Shown: one piece after another, positions 55,492 through 64,000 of the stretch | How positions within the stretch are numbered: position 1 is the first letter of the stretch | Layout: each line of letters starts with the position of its first letter | Source of the DNA: Ruminococcus sp. | GTDB lineage: Bacteria > Bacillota > Clostridia > Oscillospirales > Ruminococcaceae | Assembly (NCBI GenBank): GCA_014799805.1 | Contig: JAAVHJ010000004.1 | Span: 26,025-90,024 of the forward strand | Direction of reading: 5' to 3' | DNA: 64,000 bases | Translations under genes and position numbers: made by a program | The notes under the pieces: generated by a model | Told to the model about the DNA's origin: nothing | Database searches by the model: none | What the model saw: only the letters and a program-made list of their open reading frames with translations

Positions 55492-58122
55492 TTAACCTTT
55501 TTCTTTGCCAACAATCACCTTGCGAATCAAATCAATAGGAATAATTGTCAAAGCCATAATTAACACAATTAACCATTCTTTTATAGTTAAGCCATAACAT
55601 CTTAGCACAGCTCCGCCAATATAAGTCATAATAATCTGTACTAATGCAATACCACCCATAACTTTTAGAAATCCTTTATTGCCTTTAATATTATCAAATA
55701 AATTCAATTTTGGTGTTCTGGCATTAAATGCGTTAAATACTGCAATCAAAATAAAAAATGCAAAATAACCTGTCAACAAATAAGATTTCGCTTCATTATC
55801 TGGTCTGAACCAATTCGCCATAAAATTAGATTTAATAAAAAACATACTTAATCCAAATGACCAGATAGCCCCTGTTAAAATTTCAGTCCACATATATTTG
55901 CTGACAATTGCTTCATCACGGCGTTTCGGCTTTTCGTTCATATATTCCTGCAAAGCAGGTTCACCACCGAATGCAAGTGCTGCCAGTGTATCCATAACCA
56001 AATTCACCCATAAAATTTGCGTAATCGTCAGCGGATGGTCAATCTGCAAAATTGGACAGATAAAACTTACCAATACAGCTGCAACATTAATCGTCAACTG
56101 AAAAATAATAAATTTGCGAATACTATTAAAAATCGTTCTGCCAAATAAAATAGCTTTTTCAATTGACAAGAAATTATCATCTAAAATTACAATTTCGCTA
56201 GCTTCTTTGGCGACTTCCGTACCGCCACCCATAGCAAAGCCAACATCAGCTTTTTTCAATGCTGGAGAGTCATTCACACCGTCACCAGTCATGCCAACAA
56301 CTAAATCTAATTCTTGTGCGATTCTAACCAAACGGCTTTTATCCGTTGGCAAGGCACGAGCCACAACTCTAAGCTTTGGCAAAATTTTCTTCACTTCTTC
56401 ATCACTCATATTTGCCAATTCATCAGAAGTCAATCTAACATCATCATTAGATTTAATAATACCTGCTTCTTTTGCGATAGCAACAGCTGTTTCTTTTCTG
56501 TCGCCAGTAATCATGACAACTTGTACACCAGCTTGTTGTACTTGTGCAATCGCCTGTATAGACTCTGGTCTGACATCATCACGAATGCCGACAATACCAA
56601 CCAGTGTCCATTCACCACCTGGCATACTATCTTCTGGCATTTTTGCATCGCTTACAGCAAATGCTAATACACGAATGGCACGAACTGCAAGAGCATCAAT
56701 TTTTGCAATCATAGCTTTTGCATCAAATACTTGTTTCTGTCCATTTTCATCATAATAATACTTACATTTATCAATAATTTTTTCTGGAGCGCCTTTAATC
56801 AGCGTCCCGGTCACATCACCATTGACTTCTGCAAGGGAAAATTTATTTGCACTATTAAATGGCAACGTATTTAAAATCTTAATACTATCATTAAATTCAC
56901 TGTTTTTTACAAAATTCAACAAAGCCCGTTCTGTCATATTACCGCCAACAGCTTGTTTTTTATCACCTTGTCCAGAAAATACAGCACTTGTATTACTTAA
57001 AATACTAGTTCTTAATAATAAACTTTGCGAAGCACCCAATTTAGAAAAACTATCATATTCATGGCAAGCACCATCTGCAAATACAACAACTTCCAATTGT
57101 CCTTTCGTAATCGTTCCTGTTTTATCACTCATGAGCAAATTCAAACTACCTGCTGTTTCAATACCAGAATTTTTTCTGACCAGAACATTTTCCTTTAACA
57201 TTTTGCCCATGTTCTGTGCAGAAACGATAGCAATCATCAAAGGCAATCCCTCTGGCACAGCCATAACAATAATAATGACTGCCAGAATAACAGCTTCTAC
57301 TAAATCCGCAAAAATCTGTGCAATATCAGAAAAATAAGCCATTCCGCCAGCTTGTACAATTTTCTGAATCATAAATGCAACTGCAATTGCACCACCGCCA
57401 GCATAACCAAAAACGCTGATTTGATTTGCAAGTTTACCAAGCTTTAATTTCAAAGGCGTATCTCTATCTTCTTCTGTCTGCAATTCTTTTGCAATTTCGC
57501 CATAAATAGTTTTATCGCCAATTACAGTTACTTGCATAACAGCATTACCAGAACAGACAACAGCACCTCTGAATACTTTATGTGGATGTAAAAAATCTCT
57601 GCTATCACCATCTTTGACTTCTTCATCAGCAATTTTCTTTGCTTCTTCTGATTCGCCATTCAGCACAGATTGGTCAACTTTAATACTTCCATCAATAATA
57701 ATACCATCAGCTGGAATTTTATCACCAGATTGTAATAAAACTGCATCACCAATGACGATTTCATCAATTGGAATTTCAACAATTTCACCATTTCTATAAA
57801 TTTTGCATTTAATCTGTGAAGCCTCAGCCTGTAATGCCTGAAACGCATTTTCATTCCGATACTCTGAAAAAGTCGAAACCAAAGTCGCAATTAAAATTGC
57901 AACAGCAATGCCGATTGTTTCCACCCAAGAGGCTTTTCCCATGACAGCAAATACAATATTAATAATTAATGCCACAAGCAAAATTTTAATCATAGGGTCG
58001 CCAAAATTGCCTTTTAACTTTTCCCAGAAACCCTCTGACGCTTGTTCAGTCATTTTATTCGTACCGTATTTTTCTCTTGAGGCTTGTACCTGGCTATCTG
58101 TCAAACCTGTAATTTTTTTCAT
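55492..58122 (-). CDS. calcium-translocating P-type ATPase (PMCA-like)
   Basis: An 876-residue P2-type pump exporting Ca2+ from the cytoplasm. NGES (155-158) is the dephosphorylation loop. VPEGLP (about 289-294) in M4, SDKTGT with phospho-Asp D333, [20 protein letters not shown] and [16 protein letters not shown] in M6 with the Asn/Asp ligands are all intact. It resembles prokaryotic PMCA-type ATPases. A GGGAGT binding site precedes the ATG and a promoter lies at 58185-58213. It is followed by the TerD array; Ca2+ export next to Ca2+-binding TerD proteins is a recurrent association. Confidence 0.93.
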   Translation of the reverse strand: MKKITGLTDSQVQASREKYGTNKMTEQASEGFWEKLKGNFGDPMIKILLVALIINIVFAVMGKASWVETIGIAVAILIATLVSTFSEYRNENAFQALQAEASQIKCKIYRNGEIVEIPIDEIVIGDAVLLQSGDKIPADGIIIDGSIKVDQSVLNGESEEAKKIADEEVKDGDSRDFLHPHKVFRGAVVCSGNAVMQVTVIGDKTIYGEIAKELQTEEDRDTPLKLKLGKLANQISVFGYAGGGAIAVAFMIQKIVQAGGMAYFSDIAQIFADLVEAVILAVIIIVMAVPEGLPLMIAIVSAQNMGKMLKENVLVRKNSGIETAGSLNLLMSDKTGTITKGQLEVVVFADGACHEYDSFSKLGASQSLLLRTSILSNTSAVFSGQGDKKQAVGGNMTERALLNFVKNSEFNDSIKILNTLPFNSANKFSLAEVNGDVTGTLIKGAPEKIIDKCKYYYDENGQKQVFDAKAMIAKIDALAVRAIRVLAFAVSDAKMPEDSMPGGEWTLVGIVGIRDDVRPESIQAIAQVQQAGVQVVMITGDRKETAVAIAKEAGIIKSNDDVRLTSDELANMSDEEVKKILPKLRVVARALPTDKSRLVRIAQELDLVVGMTGDGVNDSPALKKADVGFAMGGGTEVAKEASEIVILDDNFLSIEKAILFGRTIFNSIRKFIIFQLTINVAAVLVSFICPILQIDHPLTITQILWVNLVMDTLAALAFGGEPALQEYMNEKPKRRDEAIVSKYMWTEILTGAIWSFGLSMFFIKSNFMANWFRPDNEAKSYLLTGYFAFFILIAVFNAFNARTPKLNLFDNIKGNKGFLKVMGGIALVQIIMTYIGGAVLRCYGLTIKEWLIVLIMALTIIPIDLIRKVIVGKEKG

Positions 58123-58184
58123 AATTTTTTTACTCCCATAATAAAATATCTTTCCGCTGTAAAAATTTCACAGCTTTACTAGAT

Positions 58185-58213
58185 ATTATAACACATTCTG
58201 TAAAAAAACACAA
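58185..58213 (-). promoter_or_regulatory. promoter of the calcium ATPase-TerD operon
   Basis: Minus strand: TTGTGT (58208-58213), 17-base spacer with TGTGT, TATAAT (58185-58190). The -35 is imperfect, which may reflect regulation. Confidence 0.7.
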
Positions 58214-58280
58214 GTTTTTTTTCAATTCTTTTAAAATATAGCAACTTGCACAATTATTATATATAAAACTTATTATATTT

Positions 58281-60803
58281 TTACAATCTTGGGTCAACAG
58301 GTTCACTTTCAAATGCCAATACACCAAATACACATTCATGTACTTTATATAATGGCTCATGATTTACAAATCTATGCAAAGCTTCTATTCCAAGTGAAAA
58401 TTCTTTTAATGCCAGAGACCGTTTTTTAATCAGCGAACGTTTTTTTAATCTTGCCAGATATTCAGGATTTAAATATTCAGCTCCATAAATAATTCTTAAA
58501 TATTCTTTCCCTCTGCATTTCACAGCTGGCTGCAATAATTCAGAATCTTTTTTTGCTACAAAATATTCAGGTTTCACAACCATACCTTCACCGCCCTTGC
58601 TTGTCAAATCCAGCCACCAAGCAACAGCATGTTCTATACTAGCATTATCATGCAAATCAACACATAAATACGGCGTAGCGATAAAAATTTTATCAATTCC
58701 AGTCATATATTTTTTAATCTGCTCCATATGCCAGCTATGTTTTTCTTGAGAAAATACATTATTTTCTACCGCAAGAATATGAAACGGTGCAATTCTGAAA
58801 TCCTGAATCTTTTTTACTTTCCAGCAATATTCCCCATAAGCTTGAGAATATTTCATAATAGCATGTTGTTTTTCCTGATATTGCTTTAATAATTCAGCTC
58901 CTTGTCCTGTACGGTTTTTAACCTGTTCCAAAATTTCTACTGCTGACGCAAGAGCCTGTTTTCCTGCATTTCCCACAGGTGCATATTGATTTTTTAATAA
59001 ACCCTGTGCTTTTTCAGACCAAGGCATTAACTCCGTATCTAAGCAAACCCAATCTGTGTTAAAATCTTCCCAAAAATTAGTTTGATTTAACACATCATCT
59101 AATTTATTTAATAATTCTATTTCAATTTCTGATTTATCAAAAAATCTTCTGCCAGTTCTTGTATAAATAATACCTCTTGTACCGTCCAGAATACCAAATC
59201 TATTTTTTGCAACATCAGCATTTCTACAAAGCACAATCACAGCCCTTGAACCCATGTGTTTCTGTTCACAAACTAAATTTTTAACGCCTTTTTTCTGATA
59301 ATAATCAAAAGCCTCTATTGGATGTTCTAAATAATTATCTAAATTACTAGTTGCACAAGGCGACATTGTAGGAGGCAAATAAATTAACCAATGCGGGTCA
59401 GTAGCAAATCTTGACATAATTTCCAATGCCGTCATAACTTGATTTTCCTGTATTAAAATATTTGCAAGCAAATCCGTCTGCAAATATAATTTTCCCTGAT
59501 AATCATTAATTTTTAATATATCATCAAGACTATCTTCTTGTTTTAATGCTAACGGCTTCACAGATTCACAATATACTTGCAACGCATTCACACTGACAAA
59601 TTCACGTTCTGGGTATCGATAAGCTGTTAATTTTCCGCCAAATACACAACCTGTATCAATACAATGCGTGCCATTTAAAGACTGCACTTCTTTCTGTGCC
59701 ACATGCCCATAAATAATATTAGCTCTGCCTCTGTAATCCGAAGCCCAATTTAACCGTACAGGCAAGCCATATTCATCAATTTCGCCAGTTGTTTCGCCAT
59801 ATAAACAAAATTCTCTTACTCTGCCTGAACCTCTGCCAATATATTCCTGTTTTACACCTGCATGTGCAATGACAAGCTTGCCATCATCTAATACATAATG
59901 ACTGATTAAACTATCCAGAAATTCACAAACTTCTGTCCTGAATTCTTTACTTTCAGCATTCAGCTCCGCAACTGTCTTATCAAGACCATGTGTCAATTGC
60001 ACAGATTTGCCTTTCAAATATTTTACTAATTTCGCATCATGATTGCCAGCAACAGCAATTGCATTTCCTGATTTTACCATAGACATTGCAATTTTTAATA
60101 CATTTACATTTTCATTGCCTCTGTCGCAGAAATCTCCTAAAAAAGCAACCTTTCTTCCCTCAGGGTGAGAATAACACCCATCTTGTAACACATAGCCCAA
60201 TTTTTCCAGTAATAATCTTAATTCTTGTCCACAGCCATGAATATCACCAATAATATCCAAAGCCCCATGTTCTTCTTTTTTATCATTCCAAAGCTTTTTT
60301 CTAATAATCTCAAGATTATCAATTTCTTCTTGCGATTTCAAAACATAAATAAATCTAAAACCCTCACGCTTTAAATTTTTAATACTTCTTCTCAAATCCG
60401 AACAATGCTTTTTAATCACATGTTCTGGAAAATTTCTTTCTGGTCTGGCATGATTTCTTTCTAATAATACTTTTTCAGGTAAGTTTAATACAATCGCAAC
60501 ACTATGTACATTTTGTTCTCTTGCAAGATTAATCACTTGTTTTCTAGCATTTTGTTGCAAATTCGTTGCGTCAATCACAGTTAATTTTCCATATTTTAAC
60601 CTTTGATTTGCCGTTTGATATAATAAATCAAATGCATCTTTTGAAACATCTTGTGCAGTTTCATCATCACAAATCATAGCCCTGAAACAATCCGAAGATA
60701 ATACTTCTGTTTCTTTAAAATATTTTTTAGCAAAACTAGTTTTTCCTGACGAAGTTGCACCTATCATAGCAACGACTGCTAATTCTGGAATTTCTATTCG
60801 CAT
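58281..60803 (-). CDS. pnkp: bacterial polynucleotide kinase-phosphatase-ligase
   Basis: An 840-residue RNA-repair enzyme with three modules. The 5'-kinase (about 1-170) has the P-loop GATSSGKT (15-22). The metallophosphatase (about 180-420) has GDIHG (186-190), GDFCDRGNE and GNHD, for 2',3'-cyclic phosphate removal. The ligase-type adenylyltransferase module (about 440-840) has the nucleotidyl lysine K515 in EQKHMGSR. Its layout matches Pnkp of Clostridium thermocellum. The start overlaps the end of hen1 by 10 bases. Together they repair and protect ribotoxin-cleaved RNA; Pnkp ligase activity needs Hen1. Confidence 0.95.
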   Translation of the reverse strand: MRIEIPELAVVAMIGATSSGKTSFAKKYFKETEVLSSDCFRAMICDDETAQDVSKDAFDLLYQTANQRLKYGKLTVIDATNLQQNARKQVINLAREQNVHSVAIVLNLPEKVLLERNHARPERNFPEHVIKKHCSDLRRSIKNLKREGFRFIYVLKSQEEIDNLEIIRKKLWNDKKEEHGALDIIGDIHGCGQELRLLLEKLGYVLQDGCYSHPEGRKVAFLGDFCDRGNENVNVLKIAMSMVKSGNAIAVAGNHDAKLVKYLKGKSVQLTHGLDKTVAELNAESKEFRTEVCEFLDSLISHYVLDDGKLVIAHAGVKQEYIGRGSGRVREFCLYGETTGEIDEYGLPVRLNWASDYRGRANIIYGHVAQKEVQSLNGTHCIDTGCVFGGKLTAYRYPEREFVSVNALQVYCESVKPLALKQEDSLDDILKINDYQGKLYLQTDLLANILIQENQVMTALEIMSRFATDPHWLIYLPPTMSPCATSNLDNYLEHPIEAFDYYQKKGVKNLVCEQKHMGSRAVIVLCRNADVAKNRFGILDGTRGIIYTRTGRRFFDKSEIEIELLNKLDDVLNQTNFWEDFNTDWVCLDTELMPWSEKAQGLLKNQYAPVGNAGKQALASAVEILEQVKNRTGQGAELLKQYQEKQHAIMKYSQAYGEYCWKVKKIQDFRIAPFHILAVENNVFSQEKHSWHMEQIKKYMTGIDKIFIATPYLCVDLHDNASIEHAVAWWLDLTSKGGEGMVVKPEYFVAKKDSELLQPAVKCRGKEYLRIIYGAEYLNPEYLARLKKRSLIKKRSLALKEFSLGIEALHRFVNHEPLYKVHECVFGVLAFESEPVDPRL

Positions 60804-62188
60804 TTTTGAAACACTCCCATCTGTGTCGGCGTACCTAAATTTTCATCTGATTCACCGATTCCCTGTATTTCACAAACATAATTAAAATTTTCACAAATAT
60901 GCTTTGTCCAAGCTTGAAATTCTGCCCTAGTCCATTCAAATCTATGGTCATCATGGCGTAATTCATCTTGTGGCAAAAATTCATAATTTGCATTATAATC
61001 CCGATTCGGTGTTGTAATAATAACAATCTTTGGTTGTGCAAATTCAAATACAACACGTTCAAATGCAGGAAGCCTTGACAATTCAATATGTTCAATAACT
61101 TCTACAATACAGGCACAATCATAACCCGAAAATCTTTTATCCTGATAAATCAGCGAACCCTGTATTAAATTTAATTTATTTTTGCGATATTCTGGCATAG
61201 TATCATAATGCAATTTCTGCACAGCTTTTTCTAATGCTCTGACAGAAACATCACAGGCTGTAATTTTTCTAATTTGTGGCTCATTCAGCAACAAAGAAGT
61301 TAATTTACATTCACCACAACCTAAATCTATTACAGAACTAGCTTTACTATCTAAAACTGCTTGTCTGACAGCTTCTAATCTTTGCTGATTCAAGCTTTTT
61401 TTCTTTGCAGATTCTTCTGAATTTATCTGCATTTTTTCTAACTCTGGTTGCATATTATCTAATTCTGATAATTTATCAATCGCCTTATATGCATAACTCT
61501 TACGCTGATGCAAATATCTGTAAACAATTTTATCTCTGGCAGGGTGTTCCGCAAGCCACCCCTCACCATGTGATAATAATTTATGAATTTCATCTTCACT
61601 GACATAATAATGCTTTTGTTTATCAAAAACAGGAATTAATACATACAAATGCTTTAACAAATCCGATAATTTTACTAACCTAGAAATTTCCAAATTAATA
61701 TACGGACTATTTCCCCATTCAGGAAATCGTTCATCTAAAATCATTCTTTCTGTCTTGACAGCATAGCCCAATGGCTCAAAAATTTCTTTTGCAAGATTCT
61801 CATTATTATTATCATGCAACAGATACACGCAAGCTGTTAATTTTAATTTAGAATCAGCAAGTGCTTGTTTCGTATCACATCTGCCAGACATAGCCGTGCC
61901 AAAAATTCTACTAATTGCCGTACTCATAAACGAAGATGCTACATAAGGTCTGTCATTGACATAATCAAATAAACCGCCGTCTTTTGAGCCTAATTTTCCT
62001 CTTGCTAATTCAATCGGATTTAAATCTAATAGTAATGCAACTGTCGTTTTTTCGTCAGAAACTTCTGGATAACATACCCAAGCTTTGCCATAACTTAATA
62101 CAAAACTCTGAATTTTATCAGGGTGCTTGTATAATAAATATCCTAAATCTTGAGTCTGCTTGCCCTCATAGCTAATTGTTAAAAGCAT
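60794..62188 (-). CDS. hen1: Hen1-type 3'-terminal RNA ribose 2'-O-methyltransferase
   Basis: A 464-residue protein. The N-terminal half (about 1-240) is the ligase-activating domain of bacterial Hen1 (LTISYEGKQTQDLGYLLYKHP). The C-terminal methyltransferase has motif I VIDLGCGECK (about 286-295) and the metal-binding EVIEHIE (E363, E366, H367), followed by ITTPNRDYNANYEF and HDDHRFEWTRAEF. It methylates the 3' ribose before ligation, making the repaired junction resistant to re-cleavage. The start is the ATG at 62188, six bases after GAGGTG; the in-frame GTG is part of that site. First gene of the hen1-pnkp operon. Confidence 0.94.
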   Translation of the reverse strand: MLLTISYEGKQTQDLGYLLYKHPDKIQSFVLSYGKAWVCYPEVSDEKTTVALLLDLNPIELARGKLGSKDGGLFDYVNDRPYVASSFMSTAISRIFGTAMSGRCDTKQALADSKLKLTACVYLLHDNNNENLAKEIFEPLGYAVKTERMILDERFPEWGNSPYINLEISRLVKLSDLLKHLYVLIPVFDKQKHYYVSEDEIHKLLSHGEGWLAEHPARDKIVYRYLHQRKSYAYKAIDKLSELDNMQPELEKMQINSEESAKKKSLNQQRLEAVRQAVLDSKASSVIDLGCGECKLTSLLLNEPQIRKITACDVSVRALEKAVQKLHYDTMPEYRKNKLNLIQGSLIYQDKRFSGYDCACIVEVIEHIELSRLPAFERVVFEFAQPKIVIITTPNRDYNANYEFLPQDELRHDDHRFEWTRAEFQAWTKHICENFNYVCEIQGIGESDENLGTPTQMGVFQKCE

Positions 62189-62220
62189 TTTTTTCACCTC
62201 TTATATTTATTTAACTTTAT

Positions 62221-62249
62221 ATTTTAACATAGAAAAATTTATTTGTCAA
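62221..62249 (-). promoter_or_regulatory. promoter of the hen1-pnkp operon
   Basis: Minus strand: TTGACA (62244-62249), 17-base spacer with TATGT, TAAAAT (62221-62226). The -35 box lies inside the last codons of the copper ATPase gene. Confidence 0.75.
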
Positions 62250-64000
62250 GTACTTGATAACCTTTTTCTGAAATTTTTTCTTTCATTTCTGATAAATGCA
62301 CGAATTCACTTGTTAAAACTAATTCCACTAAATTATTTTTAAAATCTGGTTTTGCTTCTGCGACTTCTGGAAATTCTTCCAAGCAATTCTTAACTGTCAT
62401 TTCACAGTGCGGACACATCATGCCTTCAATATGCATAATATAATTTAATTTCTGTTCTGGATTTAAATTTTCTGTTTCCAGCTTAACAGAATTTTTTAAT
62501 TTTCTATCATGTTTACCAGATTTAATATCTGCTAAATTTAATCTTAACGCATTTGTCACAACACAAAAACTTGATAAACTCATTGCAAAAGCACCAAACA
62601 TAGGATTTAATTCCCAACCGAATAATTTAATAAATAAGCCACCAGCTAACGGAATGCCAATAATATTATAAATAAACGCCCAGAATAAATTCTGATAAAT
62701 ATTTCTTAACGTAATACGACTTAATCGAATCGCAGAAACAGCGTCTGATAAATTACTTTTCATCAAGACAATATCTGCAGAATCAATTGCAATATCCGTA
62801 CCAGCTCCAATTGCAACGCCAATATCCGCCCTTGTTAAAGCAGGAGCGTCATTAATGCCATCACCAATCATTATGACTTTTCCTTGTTGCTGTAATTTTT
62901 TAATAATTTTCTCTTTTCCGTCAGGCAATACACCTGCAATAACAGCATTCACACCAGCCTGTTTTGCAATTGCATCTGCTGTCTTTTGATTATCACCAGT
63001 TAGCATAACAGTCTGTAATCTTAATTTTTGTAATTCCTGAATTGCTTTTGCACTGTCTGGCTTTATCACATCAGCAACAGCTATTACACCTAAAAATGCA
63101 TTATCTTTTGCAAAAAACAAAGGCGTTTTTCCCTCTTGTGCCAAATTATCAGCTTTTTGCAACATAATTTCTGGAATTTTTGTTTTAGACTTGATAAATT
63201 CCAGATTACCGCCATATAGCACATGATTTTCAAATTTTGCTGTTACACCGTTTCCGACCAGAGCTCGAAATTCTGTAACTTCTGGAAGATTTATATTATA
63301 ATCCTGTGTATATTTTAAAATTGCTTTTGCAAGAGGGTGTTCGCTTTTTTGCTCCAAAGCACCTGCTAATTTTAATAATTCTTGTTCTTCTAAATTTTCC
63401 GTCAAAATATCAGTTACTTCAGGCAAGCCCTGTGTAATAGTCCCTGTTTTGTCCAAAGCAACAATTTGAATTTTGCCAGTTTCTTCAAGAGATACTGCCG
63501 TCTTGAATAAAATCCCATGTTTTGCACCGACTCCATTACCAACCATAATTGCAACAGGTGTTGCAAGTCCCAATGCACAAGGACAACTAATCACTAATAC
63601 AGAAATTGCCCTTGCCAAAGCATAGCCAACACTCTGCCCGACTAATAGCCAAATCATAAATACTAAAATTGCAATACTAATCACAACAGGCACAAAAACA
63701 CCAGATACACGGTCAGCAACTTTAGAAATCGGAGCTTTTGTAGCAGAAGCATCACTTACCATTTGAATAATTTTTGCAAGTGTGGTATCTTGTCCAACAT
63801 GAGTTGCTTTGCATTTTAAAAAACCTGATTGATTCATCGTTGCACCAGAGACATTATCACCAGTTTTTTTGTCTACTGGAATACTTTCACCAGTTAAAGC
63901 AGATTCATCAACAGCACTCGTTCCATCTATTACAATGCCATCTACTGGAATTCTTTCCGCAGGACGAACTAAAAAAATATCATCTATTTGCACCTGTTCA
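62239..64000 (-). CDS. copA: copper-type P1B ATPase, N-terminal part beyond the window, with C-terminal metal-binding domain
   Basis: The gene continues past the right edge. The visible part starts in the actuator domain ([15 protein letters not shown], then TGESIPV) and contains [11 protein letters not shown] (metal-binding CPC), [11 protein letters not shown] (phospho-Asp), [13 protein letters not shown] and [16 protein letters not shown]. After the last spans, about 90 residues form a heavy-metal-associated domain with GMMCPHC, at the C-terminus instead of the usual N-terminus. Predicted to export Cu+ (or Ag+) from the cytoplasm. Whether an N-terminal domain also exists cannot be seen. Confidence 0.93.
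   Translation of the reverse strand, partial: EQVQIDDIFLVRPAERIPVDGIVIDGTSAVDESALTGESIPVDKKTGDNVSGATMNQSGFLKCKATHVGQDTTLAKIIQMVSDASATKAPISKVADRVSGVFVPVVISIAILVFMIWLLVGQSVGYALARAISVLVISCPCALGLATPVAIMVGNGVGAKHGILFKTAVSLEETGKIQIVALDKTGTITQGLPEVTDILTENLEEQELLKLAGALEQKSEHPLAKAILKYTQDYNINLPEVTEFRALVGNGVTAKFENHVLYGGNLEFIKSKTKIPEIMLQKADNLAQEGKTPLFFAKDNAFLGVIAVADVIKPDSAKAIQELQKLRLQTVMLTGDNQKTADAIAKQAGVNAVIAGVLPDGKEKIIKKLQQQGKVIMIGDGINDAPALTRADIGVAIGAGTDIAIDSADIVLMKSNLSDAVSAIRLSRITLRNIYQNLFWAFIYNIIGIPLAGGLFIKLFGWELNPMFGAFAMSLSSFCVVTNALRLNLADIKSGKHDRKLKNSVKLETENLNPEQKLNYIMHIEGMMCPHCEMTVKNCLEEFPEVAEAKPDFKNNLVELVLTSEFVHLSEMKEKISEKGYQVLDK

Overview
The window looks like chromosomal DNA of an AT-rich, Gram-positive anaerobe of the Clostridia, most likely Ruminococcus-like (Oscillospiraceae). 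The evidence is a dockerin-bearing secreted protein, a giant Thr-rich surface protein with a sortase-type C-terminus, lipoproteins and an LCP protein, no outer-membrane genes, an NADP-type glutamate dehydrogenase, and an F-ATPase c-subunit with a Na+-type site. About four fifths of the genes are on the minus strand. Genus level is an inference. I saw no tRNA, rRNA, CRISPR array, insertion sequence or phage module.

Layout. 1-1700: edge of an unknown gene, then gdhA. 1.75-2.95 kb: an XRE regulator divergent from two small unknown genes with near-identical promoters. 2.9-11.3 kb: F1Fo ATP synthase operon atpIBEFHA-G-(flavin split-barrel protein)-(ADP-ribosylglycohydrolase)-atpDC, interrupted by two non-ATPase genes. 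11.4-17.6 kb: a GH3 beta-N-acetylhexosaminidase-like protein with a Ser/Gln/Lys-repeat tail and a structured leader, followed by two long coiled-coil proteins sharing a C-terminal domain. 17.6-20 kb: a sigma-region-4-like regulator divergent from a dockerin/solute-binding fusion. 20-23.3 kb: an EF-G-like GTPase and prmA. 23.4-29.2 kb: MoxR ATPase, DUF58, transglutaminase membrane protein and a C39-like/SH3 secreted protein.

29.3-34.4 kb: rlmB, a P-type-ATPase-like protein lacking its catalytic motifs, an LCP protein and a TPM-like lipoprotein, as one operon. 34.6-38.1 kb: a small membrane protein, two type IV prepilin-like proteins and an OppA-like lipoprotein. 38.2-38.85 kb: a DUF1292 protein and a 6S RNA. 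38.86-44.6 kb: DUF6508, an acyltransferase-like membrane protein, a thymidylate-kinase-like protein, a zinc macrodomain, YjbR, ThrH and DUF2079. 44.8-51.5 kb: a 2239-residue surface adhesin. 51.8-58.1 kb: a calcium P-type ATPase, four TerD/TerA-family proteins and an AAA-TerD fusion. 58.3-62.2 kb: the Hen1-Pnkp RNA-repair pair. 62.2-64 kb: 3' part of a copper-type P-ATPase.

How they work together. Three clusters are functionally coherent: an apparently sodium-coupled ATP synthase, a Ca2+-ATPase/TerD stress module, and an RNA repair-and-protect module. Two ADP-ribose-removing enzymes are present without a visible ADP-ribosyltransferase. Many proteins are cell-surface or envelope factors. Most promoters recognised here are sigma-A type with 17-base spacers and a TG element just upstream of the -10 box. 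Several starts were moved inward because the longest frame overlaps a promoter or a ribosome binding site.
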